DNA from: Zopfochytrium polystomum
Taxonomy: Eukaryota; Chytridiomycota; Chytridiomycetes; Chytridiales; Chytridiaceae
NCBI GenBank assembly: GCA_025765615.1
Contig: JAIVFJ010000189.1
Span: forward strand, 1 to 64,000
Direction: 5' to 3'
Length of the DNA: 64,000 nt
Shown here: positions 10,870 through 22,787 of the stretch, piece after piece
How the letters are laid out: each line of letters begins with the position of its first letter
Numbering within the stretch: the first letter of the stretch is position 1
Made by a program: the position numbers and the translations under genes
The notes under the pieces: generated by a model
Told to the model about the DNA's origin: nothing
What the model saw: the letters and a program-made list of their open reading frames with translations, nothing else
The model's database searches: none

Positions 10870-13800
10870 CTATTGTAAAATTTGCACTGATTTCTCCCAC
10901 TCCCCCTCCCCTACTTTCCGTTCAATGAGCATCAACGGTTCAAGATCGAATAAGGCACAACTACCAACGCGGCTTGCGGACATCCTCCGCCGAAGCCAAG
11001 TCACATGCCTGAACATTCCAAGGATGGTTAGTCCAGCTGTTCCAGCTATAGAAGCTGCTCCAGCTCCTCCCCCAGCTATTCCCTGCTTTCTTGGGCCGAT
11101 CAAAGTTCGCATGTACGTGAAGAAGTCCACAACGGCGGCAATCCTATCCCGACATAAACGACATATACTGAACGAGTCTGGAGAAACGACTGGGATTGAG
11201 ATGGGAACAATGCTTATTGAGTCCACGGCTTCGCCTCCAACACCAGAAGTTCCAGTAGGTGATCCAATTCCGTTCTTATGAGCCAACCTCAAGCGGAAGG
11301 GGCATTCTCGTAAGAGCGAACATGAGGCACACTTCATTTTGCAACCGATTTGACCTTGCGAAGTATGCCCTTCATCGGCTGTGCAGTCCGCCAGCCGCAC
11401 TACATCTACTACTCCTCGAATCATGCTCTCCAGAACCCTTTTCTTGACGCCAAGCAGGCCATTCTGGGTTTTTCCCGCGCCTGTCGTGAATATTCCTCCC
11501 ACGGCTCCTGGGTAACCCGCGTAAGCGTAAAACAGGCATGGTTCCACATCTTCAGCCATGCATCGCCGCATAAACGCAGTCGACTGAAACGCTGATAAAG
11601 ATTGTGGAGGCGTGATTGTTGTTAACATGCTGGTTTGTTTGACGTGATCCTGGAATTCAGCAAAATGAATTCCATCAATCGGCAGGGTCGGAAGAGGAAG
11701 CGTCGGAAGTGAACCAGCAGCTATAGATGACGCACTGGAGCTCAGAGAGGAAAGTGAGGCTTGCAGCGTAGCTGCAGCGACAGCAGTGGCCGTTAAACGA
11801 GGAGGAGAAAGGTTCATTTGCGCGTAAAATGCGTGTGTTGGGCCGATTGGCCTTGACGTTCCGTTTGCTACAGCGATTAAATTTGAAATAGAATTTAATG
11901 GCGAGGCAGTCGTTGGACGATTGCCCGAGCGAATTTTCAGTGCATCCAGTTGCTTCGCCAGTGTTTTGAGCTCCCCGCGGAGGTCTCGATTCGAAGTTTC
12001 CAGTTCGTCTCGGAGTCGTGCCTCGTCGATCACCATTCTGTTGGCTTGATCAAAAAGTTGCGCTGTTAATTCTTCAATCTCTTGGTCTAAAATGTCCTTC
12101 GACAGCTGTACTCGGTCAAGGGCTGCTCTAGTAGCCTCTAGTTGGTTTGCAAGAGAAGTAACATCATCTCTTAGCTCAGCAATCGTATCGTGAAGTCGAT
12201 CCTGCTGTAGAAGTAACTCTCGGCAATTGCTGCACCGGTGGATAGCATTGTTGAACGCAGTTCCGTTTGAGTTACTGGAATGGTCATTTCTGACCGTGCG
12301 CTGTTTCTGACTTGCCAAAGATTCGGCATCTGTGCTCGTATATATATCACCTATATCGCCGTCTCCGTCTCCATCGCCCATGACTACTGCAGCGTGCAAC
12401 AGCGCATTATTGGCTTTTGCCACTGTCACACGTCGTTCCGGCGAATTTAGACGCGCAAGTGCGGCGGTTCGGGCCTTTGAGCTCGACGTCGTGGCCGCAC
12501 AACCTGCAGTGGCACTATTGGAGCCAATCGACGCTGAAGAGGCCGATTTAGACATGAAGCCATGACGGGTCGAGCCAACTGAAGAGAGTGTTTGCTGTTG
12601 GCATTCTTGTTCAGGCAGCGTCGAAGGCTTCGAGGGGTATCGGTTGACTTGCGTCGTTGAGTTACCGCACGCGGGACACAAGGTACCAGTCAATTTGCTA
12701 GAATTGTGCTTGTCTTCAAGCTCCACGGTTATGATCAGTCCAGTAGGCCGCGACGCTCTGTCGCTCCATTGTGTTTCGTCTGTGAACGTGGACTGGGCTT
12801 TACCCGCTTCGTCTTTGCTCTCCTCAAAGAGACTCGGAAATAAAGATTGAACAGTAGAGACATTTGAGACCGCGACATTGGAGTCAATGTTCTGCACAGA
12901 CGCCTGTGCATTTTTCAAATAGTTTAGCGCCAGTCGCATACACTCGAGACACTGTATCTCTAAGGGTGTGGCTCCACCATACGTTGTAGGGGAAGAACCG
13001 CCAGGACAGGTTGTCGCCCCTGGCGCTGATGTTGAAGTGGTCACCAATTGTCCAGTCCAACTGGCAGATGAGGGTCGGCCGTTGTCCACCAGCCCCACGG
13101 AAGATACTGACCGTTTGTCTGAAGCCGGCGACGTTGCTGAATACGCATTGCCTGAAGGGTTGTTCTTCGCCGAGGACGTTGCTCGAGAACGGGGAGCCCC
13201 GGTGCCAACGGGCCAGGATGGAAACAAACTACCAAAGCCGGCAGATGGCTGCGAAGATTCGACAATCAAGTTGCTAACACTGACATGACCATTAGCCGCA
13301 CCAGACGACAGGGACGGGTTGGCCAAAGCAACTGTTGCGTTTATGGCGCTCAGAAGTGAATTGTTTTGGCCGACATTGTTCTGTTGAGAGTCTCCACTTC
13401 CACACTTGCAATCAGTTAATCCAATATCCTGAGAGGGACTGCTTTGTATTTCCTGTCGCTGGTTTAACCAAGCCTCGTAAGCATCCATTGGCTTGGATAG
13501 AAACAGTATAGCTTCCTTCAAAGCGAATTCATAGCGATTAAGTTTTACTCGCATCCGATCGATGACAGCGTTCTTCTTCTGGATGTCCTCGTTTGCAGCC
13601 GCCCGGTCTCGATCGCTCTTTTCGTTTAACTCCTGGGCAAGCGAAAACATCAACTGTTGGTGTGAAACGAAACACCTCAAAACCGGTACCGTCAGCTGGC
13701 TCTTCAACTCCATTATCTTCGTCTGAAGCGCTTCATTGACATCCCTTAGAGAACCATGATTTCCCGAGTTTGGGTGCTCTTCGTCGCGGGAACTGAGGGA

Positions 13801-13893
13801 TTCAGTTGATCTGGACCGCGACACTGGCTGAGAGGGATTGTGCTGTTCATCGCCTGCTTTGCTTGTGTCGCTGGAAGCCGGTGGGGCAATCAT
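10870..13893 (-). CDS. SEC2: Sec2/Rabin8-type Rab guanine nucleotide exchange factor
   Basis: A 1,007-codon frame starts at an ATG at 13893. Residues about 550-655 form a heptad-rich coiled coil containing EELTAQLFDQANRMVIDEA, the hallmark of the Sec2 GEF domain that catalyses GDP release from Sec4/Rab8 on secretory vesicles. A first coiled coil spans about residues 45-165. The C-terminal quarter (about 747-1007) has FAEFQDHV, FMRRCMAEDVEPCL and CRLCRDRIAAVVDFF, matching the conserved C-terminal region of fungal Sec2 and Rabin proteins. Cys pairs occur in CPACG, CSNCREL and CASCSLLREC. Linkers rich in Ser, Ala and Thr are disordered. A 36-nt GT-AG segment in the first coiled coil, keeping frame, could be an intron; I left it in. 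It is transcribed in tandem with the next gene upstream. Confidence 0.85.
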   Translation of the reverse strand: MIAPPASSDTSKAGDEQHNPSQPVSRSRSTESLSSRDEEHPNSGNHGSLRDVNEALQTKIMELKSQLTVPVLRCFVSHQQLMFSLAQELNEKSDRDRAAANEDIQKKNAVIDRMRVKLNRYEFALKEAILFLSKPMDAYEAWLNQRQEIQSSPSQDIGLTDCKCGSGDSQQNNVGQNNSLLSAINATVALANPSLSSGAANGHVSVSNLIVESSQPSAGFGSLFPSWPVGTGAPRSRATSSAKNNPSGNAYSATSPASDKRSVSSVGLVDNGRPSSASWTGQLVTTSTSAPGATTCPGGSSPTTYGGATPLEIQCLECMRLALNYLKNAQASVQNIDSNVAVSNVSTVQSLFPSLFEESKDEAGKAQSTFTDETQWSDRASRPTGLIITVELEDKHNSSKLTGTLCPACGNSTTQVNRYPSKPSTLPEQECQQQTLSSVGSTRHGFMSKSASSASIGSNSATAGCAATTSSSKARTAALARLNSPERRVTVAKANNALLHAAVVMGDGDGDGDIGDIYTSTDAESLASQKQRTVRNDHSSNSNGTAFNNAIHRCSNCRELLLQQDRLHDTIAELRDDVTSLANQLEATRAALDRVQLSKDILDQEIEELTAQLFDQANRMVIDEARLRDELETSNRDLRGELKTLAKQLDALKIRSGNRPTTASPLNSISNLIAVANGTSRPIGPTHAFYAQMNLSPPRLTATAVAAATLQASLSSLSSSASSIAAGSLPTLPLPTLPIDGIHFAEFQDHVKQTSMLTTITPPQSLSAFQSTAFMRRCMAEDVEPCLFYAYAGYPGAVGGIFTTGAGKTQNGLLGVKKRVLESMIRGVVDVVRLADCTADEGHTSQGQIGCKMKCASCSLLRECPFRLRLAHKNGIGSPTGTSGVGGEAVDSISIVPISIPVVSPDSFSICRLCRDRIAAVVDFFTYMRTLIGPRKQGIAGGGAGAASIAGTAGLTILGMFRHVTWLRRRMSASRVGSCALFDLEPLMLIERKVGEGEWEKSVQILQ

Positions 13894-14172
13894 GCCACGA
13901 GGAAATCTTGTGCTAGCAGATTCCCTTTCCCACCGCTATGAAATTGTGAAACCAGGTTGAGACGTTTCTAGAACATCTCGCTCTGTTGTTTGCCATTCTC
14001 ACTTCCAGATCAATAAGGATACAAGCCTCGGAGAACTTTGAAACTGAAATAGAAGATGGAGAAGAGAAGAAGCGACTTCCGCGCCGCTGTGATTGTGACG
14101 AAAAGAACAACAAGAATCAAGGGTTATCATCTCTTCAAATAGAATACACAATTGTGTGTCTCCGCTTCAAGC

Positions 14173-17100
14173 TCACTGAGCAGCCTCCCCGGCTGGAAGA
14201 CTGGCACTTCCCGCCAACGCCAATAACCTTCGGCGGCGTCGAATCGCCCGACGTGAAAACAAATGCTCGAACTCACAGAAAAAGCAAACAAATTCGTCGG
14301 AGAGGCTCACGCCACCAAATCCACCTACAGTTACACCAGATGGGGGAGCAGCCGTCACCAGGGGGACAGAAGTTCGACCACTGCTGCTTGGTCCGCTTGA
14401 AACAGCCATAGCTGCATTGAGGCTCGCGGACATTTTTAAGCTATGTTCGCGTTCAACAGCGCTATTGAAGCGGGCGCGACGGTACCTATACGGAACTGCT
14501 GATTTGGTGAAACCGTCAAGAACACTTTCGGATTCAGCGTTTACAGTTTCGGCCGTCGTCGGGAGAGTGGGTGGTGGTGGAGGTGCCTGTACACGCTGTT
14601 GCTGCTTAATACTCTGCTGTTGGGCATGAGTCTGGGGTATTTGATTAGAAGCACCTATGTGCACATCCGTAGCTTGAGCTTGATTAGTCGGGATGCTTTG
14701 CAACTGTGTCTGTTGCTGGTTACTTCCTGGCGGTGCTTGAACAGATGGAGGGTTGGGAGAAGGACCCTGTAGTTTCGCACCCGAACGCGCGCTTAGAGGC
14801 AAGTTATTCCTCTGGTTGCTGTGTGAGTGTTGGATACTCTCGGCTTCTCCCGGTCCAGCATCCTCATTGTCTACAGACCGCAAAGTTTGTGAGATTGGCC
14901 AGTCCAAATCGAAAATCTCCGATGGCTTACTTCCTCGATTCACAATCTCGCCAGACTTTTTCCCTTTCTTCTTTTTCTTCTTCGTTTCAAGGGGATTGAG
15001 TTGATCGAGCGGTTGCGGATTTTGAGGTCTGAGAGGCGTTGGCGCCACAGGGTCTCGTCTGCTATGTGGATTCACATTGTACCCACCAGGTTGAAACTCG
15101 CCTTGAGGCGGTTCGGATGCTCGCCATGGTTGAGATTGGTCTAATTGTAATTGATGATGTTGAAGAATTGGCGGCTGGACCTGAATATTGGTCGAAACCG
15201 ATGTTGACCGCTCCGCGGCGAGAACATGTTCAAGCTCGAACTCATTCATCAGTTTCGGCATATCATAAAGGTTCCACGGAACCTCGCAATAGTCGTTTAT
15301 TCCCTCGTCTTCTTCAGATAGATCTCCGCTCCCGTCGCAGTCCGTTTGTGAGTGATCATGAAGTAACTTTGGACCTTAGATTTTGTTTATACACAACCAC
15401 TCGATAATATTCGTTATGCTGCCTTACCAAGACCTGGGTACGACGGCCATCTCTCCGCAGACCACCGACCGCCAAACTCGAATTTGGCGGTTATTCCAGA
15501 AGATGACAGGCCCAACATATTAGCCGGAACTGTGGAGCCGAGAGAACCAGATTTACTCGAACCCAGAGGCGAACCATTGCTGCTTGGAAGTACATTGACG
15601 CTAATGGAGGGCTTGGTGCTGGCAGAAGACTCAGGCAATTTGCTTGAAAAGGGGGAGCCTAGTTCTGCTGAGAGCTTTAGACCAGGTGGCTTAATATCCA
15701 ATTCGTTCAACTGAATTGATGACAATACAGGTACGTTGGACGATAGTTTTTCCGCGTCCGGAACGTTGACACAAGGGTCCGAAATGCGAACATCGGTGAA
15801 AGAATCAGCTGACATCAAAGGGGATGCCAGAAGACGCTTCTTTTTTTTGGAAGTGGAAAGCGGCCCTGAGGAAGCTGTCGTCGCAGGGGCACCTTGAGAT
15901 AGACATCCACTGGAGGACACTCCTATTTGCCCGTTGGCAGGAACAATTCCAGTGAATCCGCTCGGGGAAGCAGTACCATACAAGTATTTGCCTCCCCCTG
16001 GTCGAATCCCTTGATATCCGGCCCAATGGTGGCTGGAAACAGCTAGTAAAGCAAGGGAGGATAACTGCCCGCTATTCTTTTTGCTGGCATCGTGTTCTAC
16101 ATCGATCGCAACTCCAGGTGCTGTTGGTGGGGCAACTCCAAGTGATAAAGCGAGCGCCGCAGTGGCGGCAGCTGCGTCTTGAGATCCGTCATAACCACTT
16201 ATGGACGGCGCAATTGTGGGAAAACCGGTCAGTCCTTTTGTGGACGGCCCCAACCCCAGGCCTGCAGTGCTGGAGCCTCCGCTACCACATTTAACGTTGA
16301 TGGGAGCGCACATGCCATTGATACTGCCATTACTACTCTGGCTACTGCTCACACTCGAACCGCCGGATCGACCTGATTGGGTACTAATGCTCCCGGAGCC
16401 CACACAAAAACCGTTCGAAATGACACCAATAGGTCCAGTGGGGGACTGATAATAATGGTCCCGAATGGGACTTCCCAGTCCATCATCGCTTAAGTCAGAA
16501 TCGGATCCCACTCCTCCACAGGCGCTGCCGCCAACCATCGCAACTGAGCCAACCGCCGCGCCGGCCGAGCGTCCGTTACTTTCCGTTTGGCGATGGTAGA
16601 AATGCTGCGAATGGTGGTAATAATGCTGTCGTCCACCAGACTCATCCGTGTTCCAACGAGGACGAGCCAATGTGGTGGCGCTGCGCGATGAAAAGGTTGG
16701 CCGGCGGCGAGCGGACGCACCAGACCCTGCAGAACGTGTGGACGGCGGGTTCATGACGGTGCTCAAGTTCAAAGGATGGCTGGATCCACTTAATGCGCTT
16801 GCCGGGGCGCTTCCAAATCTTAGTCCGTTTCCATTCGAAAGACAGACTGGTCCAACCAACGACCCTGTCACTGGCAGTAATGGGGGAGGGGGGAGGGGCA
16901 GCGGAATGTGAGACAGATGAGCCCGCTTCCTTGGTAGCTTGATTGGCTTTTCATTTCGGCTTTCCGCGGCAAAGTGGTGGAAAGAAGAGGCACCACCAAC
17001 GCCACTGTCAGCTGATGGTTTTGGGACCATGACGCTGCCTAGTGCCAGTGCTTCGTCATAGCTCCCGTTGCTGCCACTCTCTTCGTCTTCGCTGCTCTCA

Positions 17101-17891
17101 CTGTTCACCCAATTAGATGCAAGAGCAGCAATCGTCGCTTGCGCCTCCTGTATCAGCATTGGATCGTTGAGATCCTTTTCCAGGTCAGCGTTTGTTGAGT
17201 GGAAAGTTGCTCCGTTCCTTTGCTTGAAAAGCAGCTCCAACCGTGTGTCGCCTAAAGCAGCAGATGCAATCTTCAGAGAGGTGCTGAGGGAAGTGGTAGG
17301 GGTCGGTAATGATACTGGCGAGTCCGACAGGCTCATGGAGTAGTGCTGATCGCTGCGGTCTGCCGCAAGACCACAGTTTTGAGAGGAGTAAGCGCTAGTT
17401 TGTGAGGAAGGGGTGCTAGTTAATGTTGTTTCGTTTTCCAATCTTGTCGATTGAGCGGCGATTCTACTCTGCGAGGTTGGCGTGGCCGGTGTTAGAGGAG
17501 CGGCACCGCTAGATAGTGTCGGTTTGCTTGGCCGTGTACAATCTGGGATGTGAGGCTGCGACTGAACGGTTTCGTCTGGATCAAGTGCTGGGTGGTGGGT
17601 TTGAACGCGCTTCGTGGATTTGGCGGTTACATTTGGCTTCTTAGATTTGCCCGACTCCATCTTTGATGAGGTACTTGATTGTGGTTGGGAAACTGAGGAT
17701 TGTGAATGTGTCGCCTGCACCGATGATTTGGAGGAGCCCGACGATGTACCGCCAGATGCAGTGGGCTTCTTTGCTTCAGCCGCTGCCATTTTGGCCCTCT
17801 GCGCTTTAATCGCTGCGATGGCTACGGCAGACGCGATCTCCTGTGCCTTGGATTTCTTCTTGGGCGGTAGAGCGGTGGATGGGTTCGGCAT
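14173..17891 (-). CDS. Large disordered nuclear-type protein with C-terminal CxxC motif
   Basis: Two long frames (17891..15428 and 15374..14173) join across a 53-nt intron with GTAAGG donor at 15427 and TAAG acceptor at 15375, giving 1,221 aa in continuous phase. I therefore treat them as one gene. The N-terminus is basic (PPKKKSKAQEIASAVA) and followed by an Ala-rich helix; most of the protein is Ser/Gly/Pro-rich and disordered. A KKKKKKGKKSG stretch in exon 2 could be a nuclear signal. The C-terminus carries DEFVCFFCEFEHLF followed by a run of arginines, the one segment that looks like a conserved domain. I do not recognise the family and assign no function. The ATG at 17891 is chosen because the frame upstream lacks another ATG and has a possible acceptor. 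Confidence 0.7.
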
Positions 17892-18327
17892 GCGGGTGGT
17901 TGATGAGCTGATCGTCTGAAGAATGCGATCAGTAACAAAGGAAACACGCAGGCACAACAAGAGCTCCGCTTGCCTGGATGCTTATGAAAGGCAGAACCAA
18001 AATAGGACGTCAATAACACGAATGAAGGCGGCAGATAGGGCAGATAGGGCAGATTGCCAGCTTTGGCCAAAGAGATGAAAGTCTCAGGTCTACCGGATCA
18101 GGGGAACTTCGGTGCGCTTTTGCACAAGGTTTGCTGTCACCGACTTCAGATCACCAATTTTTTTTTTTCTAACGTCACTGTTTATGACGAGCAATAACAT
18201 AACAGAAGCACCTCGCCCGCGAGGATGTTTGTAATCCAGCACGCCAAAGGGGAGCTGGATAAAACTCTACTTTTGCAGTTTTACTTCCACTGCACCATGC
18301 AGCTACTAGTTCCCCAAGATTGAAAAG
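17892..18327. other. Promoter-side intergenic region
   Basis: This is the 5' side of the minus-strand gene at 14173-17891 and may contain its leader. No other gene is seen. A T-run near 18160 is the only low-complexity feature. Confidence 0.45.
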
Positions 18328-18834
18328 CTATCCAATCTTTGATCGTCCGTCAACCTCTTTTAAAAGTGTTGATAGCCAACCATAAGGGAATCCTTTCAAC
18401 GCAAGGCCAATCACAGATTTCACACAAGGCAGCGCTACAAAATTATGTCCAGTTGTTTGTTCTTTTGGCCCAATATCAACATAAGCCGAAGTGAGAGTCT
18501 GCCCTTGGCTCTTGTGAATTGTCATAGTATAGGCAAGCCTTAAAGGCAAATGCGTTCGTGATCCCCCATCAACTGATATCGGAGAGATAGCAACATACTC
18601 CTCATGTCCCACCCCTTGGTCAAAAGTGGGTCCAGGGGTTGCATAATGATCCATTTTAAGTACCAAAAAATGGGCAATGTAGAATTGTCGGGCCTAAACA
18701 CGATGTGTCGGATTGTTCCAAGCGCACCATTTGTCAGTACTCATAATGTTATCACGAAGTTCTCTCAAAAGGCCAACAAAATTTGCTTGGTTTGGGTCAC
18801 AGCGGACAAATCGCTGGCAATGGATTGAGAATGC
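18328..18834 (-). pseudogene. PIF1-like helicase, C-terminal fragment
   Basis: On the minus strand, LRLAYTMTIHKSQGQTL matches the helicase motif V/VI region of PIF1-type superfamily 1B helicases, in which HKSQG is invariant. An upstream stretch (NPNQANFVGLLRELRDN in approximate reading) fits the preceding helicase segment but is separated by a stop near 18700. The fragment ends where the copia LTR begins at 18835, so the insertion probably cut it. A source in a Helitron or a host helicase cannot be separated from this much sequence. Confidence 0.6.
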
Positions 18835-19117
18835 TGTTGTAAACAGTCTACCCTGAGAGAGTGAGTGGAAGGAGTGAATGAAGTGGAAATGTGTGTTTGT
18901 GGGTGGTCCTTCTCCTCAACTTGGAGAGAAAGGGAAAAACTCTGTTATGAATTATTGATATATAATGAAGATATGCATGCTGTAATAGTTGCAAGGCAAG
19001 TGTGACCAGCACAGGATAAAAGCCTCTCCTATATTATCTGCTTGCTTGAGCAGAGGAGGAGGAAAACTGTTGACACCGGGTTTCTGTTCCACTTAATACT
19101 CGGAGTATTTGTCAACA
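18835..19117 (-). mobile_element. 3' LTR of copia element 1
   Basis: On the minus strand the unit begins TGTTGACAAATACTCC at 19117 and ends TTTACAACA at 18835, a TG...CA unit with inverted TGTTG/CAACA ends (283 bp). It directly follows the RNase H end of the copia polyprotein remnant, as a 3' LTR should. No matching 5' LTR was found, so the element is truncated or rearranged at its 5' side near 26.8 kb. Confidence 0.6.
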
Positions 19118-22100
19118 GTGCAAGCCAGTGCCCAGGTCCGCATTGGTGACTCACTCACCCATGGGCATCATGAAAACGATAACTGACAGTCACAATAGGT
19201 TCAGGTCTGCCTTGTGCCTCTTGCTGCTAACCATTCAGTTCCACCTAACACTGCTAACCAGTCAGTTCCGCCTAACACCCCCCCGGACGATGGCCATGGG
19301 TGTAGCACCTGTTGTGCAAAGCGTGCGTAAGCATCTGAGGCTTTGACCAAAAGGGTATTCAAAAGGTCGGAGCAGTCGCTGGTGCTGAGACGTCGAGAGT
19401 GGTTTTGTGAGAATGTCTGTGATCTGGTCGCTGGTTGGTACATAGCGTACGGTGATCTCTCCAGTGGCTACACCTTGTCAGAAGAAATGAGCACATATGT
19501 CAATGTGCTTTGTGTGAGCATGTGTGAGAATGTGTGAGAGGGTTGAGCACTAGTGCAATTGCAGATTAATTGTCCTTGAGGATCAGAAGTGGCTGCTGAG
19601 TGGGGAGTTGCAACTCTGATAATGTGGCTAGGAGCCATTGTGCTTCTTGGAAGGCTTCAGAAGGTGGCTAGTATTCTGCTTCTGTGGAGGATACCGATAC
19701 TTGATGTTGTTTGTGTGGGACTCAAGAGACAGCGGCGCCCAAGAGACATAATATCCCAGTGCGTGTTGTGCAGTCTCCAGGTTCGCCCCCATAGGATGCG
19801 TAGTGTATGCAGCTGGTTCAAGGGTGTCATTTGTGAAGAGCTGTAGTGGCTTGTGGCTTCACCTGTAGAATCATCCACAGTCCCAGGTGCCTCAGAGGAA
19901 AAAAAAACAGGCGACAGAGTGCATTGCAATGGCACTGGCGTGGCTTCAGTTGGAACTGGGAAAGCACATTTGTTGCAAATGCGATATCTGGTTGAGTTTG
20001 TGTTGCAAGATATCGAATTTTCATGAGTGTGGATTGATACCAGCTTGAGTTGCTCTCGCTGAGTTCAATTAACGTTTCATCATGCACAAAGGTGATAGAC
20101 ATTGGAGTTGATGCAATGTCCAGGTCATCCACAATTTCTCTTCAGTGAGAATTGTCCTGGTGTATTTGTCTAGGCCCATCCAAATGCCTTCAGTGTTGCG
20201 CTTGAGGTGGATGCAATTCACTTGGCTGACAGTGGCTTCCTTGAGAGACATGCTGTACTCAGAGCAAAAAGCATCCTCAATTTTTGTGACAAGACCTGGG
20301 TGTCAGGAACAGGGCAGGACAGGACAAGGCAGACAAGGAACTGAGAGGAGTGATGATTGTATTGGAAACAATAATTCACTTGAGGGATGGGACAGGTCCC
20401 CCATCCCAATTTATACCTTTTGAGAGTCTTCCTTGTCAAGACTCAAAGAAAGTTCCAGAAAGAGCAATTAGTAATACAATGATACCAATGATACCAATGT
20501 TAACAAGACAAGTCAGGAAAGCAAAGAAGGTTCCAGAAGGTTCCATGAAGTTCTAGAAGGTTCCAGAGGTTTCCAGAGGGTGATTCATAACACTGGGGTG
20601 TTGGCCATGACATTAATGTCATCGACAAAAACAAAGATGATTTCAAACATTTGTTGCTGAGAGTCTACTCAAAAGAAGAGGCAGGGTTCAGCAAGGGATT
20701 GGTTAAAGCCAAGTTCCTTGACAATGAACTTGCAAAGGGTCAGGAACCAGTGGCGGCCAGATTGATGGAGTCCATAGAGGCTCTTGAGGAGTTTGCAGAA
20801 TAGTTTCTTTCCATCTGGAGTGAATCGTTTGTGGCCTTTTGGTGGGTGCATGTAGATGACTTCTTTGAGGAAAGCGTACAGGTAGGCTGTGTTGACATCC
20901 ATGCTGTGGTACTTGAGGTCAAAAGCGAGGCTGATTGCAATGAGCAGTCAGATGGCCTGGATCTGGACGACAGGAGAAAAGGTGTCTGTGTAGTCGATGC
21001 CTTCTTGTTGGGTATCCAAATGCGACAAGACAGGCTTTCCATCGCTTCAACCAGCCAAAAGGGTCGAGCTTGTAGGCATAAACCCAATTGCAGAACATTG
21101 CACATTCGCCAGGAGGAAGAACTACCCATTCCCAGACCTTGTGCTTGTCCATGAGAGAGTGAAGTTCCTCAAGCTCAGATGCAGTCCATTCTTGTTGTAG
21201 TCTGATGCGTGGACTTCCTTGTGGAATGTGGCACTGGTAGGAGTTGTGATTGGTGGATTGGTTCTTTTGGGAAGTGCTTTGGAAAGCGTGGTTCTGGCTC
21301 AGCTGATGCAAGGTAGAGTCGCAAGAGATGGCAAGTGATTGTTCGATTTGCAAGTAGCTTGCTAAGTCCAGTTGGTGCATTGTTGATGTTGACAATGAAA
21401 GATGGTGGAAATGGCGATCCAATGACAGTTCCCGTTCAGTGTTGATGGATGCTGCTATGCTGTCTGCTGTTGAAGATAGGCACTCTTCAGGTTTGTCTTC
21501 ATCTTCTCAAGGACAACAACAAATGTGTCATGGTTCCAACCATAGTCTTCATTGTCATCATCTTCCACATCTTGGAGGAGGGTTGGTGGAGGTTGATCTG
21601 AAGTGTTTGTTGATGATGATGGTGGCTGTCTGCTGGCGCATCTTTGCCATATCGCAAATGAGGCAAGGCTTGCGTGTTGTTGGTGGTGGGGCAGGAGCAC
21701 TGTTGACATCACCAGATTTGAGAGTGTTGCATACTTGCTCTTGGTGGATGTGGCCAAAACGTCAGTGCCAAAGGTTGTGTGCAGTTACTGGTGATGCATA
21801 GACAATTGGCTCAACTGAAATTGTCCTCTGTGCAGCTGGGTGCTGGACTGGGATGAGATAGTAGAGGCTGTCACATCATTTGCCAATCTTGATGCTGTGT
21901 TGAGATGCAAGAGTAGTAAGAGCAAGAAGAAAAACAGAATCTTGAGTGAATAGCATCCCAGCAGTTGGATCTTGGAGGACATGCGACACAGAGAGGAGCA
22001 GTTCCTTGAGTGATGGGACATGAAGCACATTGTGGAGCACCATATCAAAACCAGGAAAAGTAGGAGTGACAGATCCAATTCCTTCGATGCAGCATTCATG

Positions 22101-22483
22101 GTGCTCAGTTTCAAATTGTTGGTGCTCAGTGAATTGCTGCTGTTGTGGGATCATTTTGGGTACAGCTCTAGAATCGATCATGTACGGAAGAGAGATTATG
22201 CTATGTGTGACGTGCTCACTGTTGCAGTGTTCACAAAAAAGCAGAAGCAAAGGTACCATTTATTTGAGAAGAAGAAGAAACAGAAGGACCTCCTGTAGCA
22301 GGTTGAGGGTGGAATCCAGAAAAAGGAACAAGAGTTGCTTGCAGTACAGCCACAGTTGCTGAGTCTGAAGCATGGTTTGATTGAGCAGGTGTGAAGTGCT
22401 GCATTTGGAGCCTGGCTGAGATGGCATTGGCTTGGTGCATGTGCAGGCAGTACTCAGACTTGTGTGTGTGAGTTGGTGGGCAA
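19118..22483 (-). pseudogene. Ty1/copia polyprotein remnant, element 1 (RT, RNase H, part of integrase/gag)
   Basis: Minus-strand frames in order include a segment with SSSTNTSDQPPP and an acidic run (21455-21757), the RT fingers (EWTASELEELHSLMDKHKVWEW, frames at 20919-21422), the RT palm (MDVNTAYLYAFLKE and KSLYGLHQSGRHW at 20669-20902), the RT end (IRYLATQTQPDIAFATNVLSQF near 19990) and an RNase H end near 19350-19440. Stops and frameshifts separate the pieces and a solo chromovirus LTR at 20301-20592 splits the RT. The 5' part of the element continues at 26377, beyond the inserted chromovirus. Confidence 0.8.
20301..20592 (-). mobile_element. Solo chromovirus LTR inserted in copia RT
   Basis: Reads TGTTATGAATCACC...CCTGTTCCTGACA on the minus strand, the same LTR family as 41018-41370 but 292 bp long, with a shortened pentamer array. 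It is bounded by CTGGG at 20296-20300 and CTGGG at 20593-20597, a perfect 5-bp target duplication. With no internal sequence left, it is a solo LTR formed by recombination between two LTRs. Confidence 0.9.
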
Positions 22484-22787
22484 TGTCAGGAACAGGGCAG
22501 GACAGGACAAGGCAGACAAGGAACTGAGAGGAGTGATGATTGTATTGGAAACAATAATTCACTTGAGGGATGGGACAGGTCCCCCCATCCCCCTTTTATA
22601 CCATTTGAGAGTCTTCCTTATTAAGACTCAAAGAAAGTTCCAGAAAGAGCAATTAGTAATACAATGATACCAATGATACCAATGACAACAAGACAAGTCA
22701 GGAAAGCAAAGAAGGTTCCAGAAGGTTTCACAAGGTTCCATGAAGGAATGTTCTGTTCCAGAGGTTTCCAGAGGGTGATTCATAACA

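Noticed and set aside
13660..13730. Intron inside the SEC2 coiled coil
   Set aside because: A 36-nt GT-AG segment keeps the frame, but it is shorter than every other intron resolved here and the frame is open without removing it.
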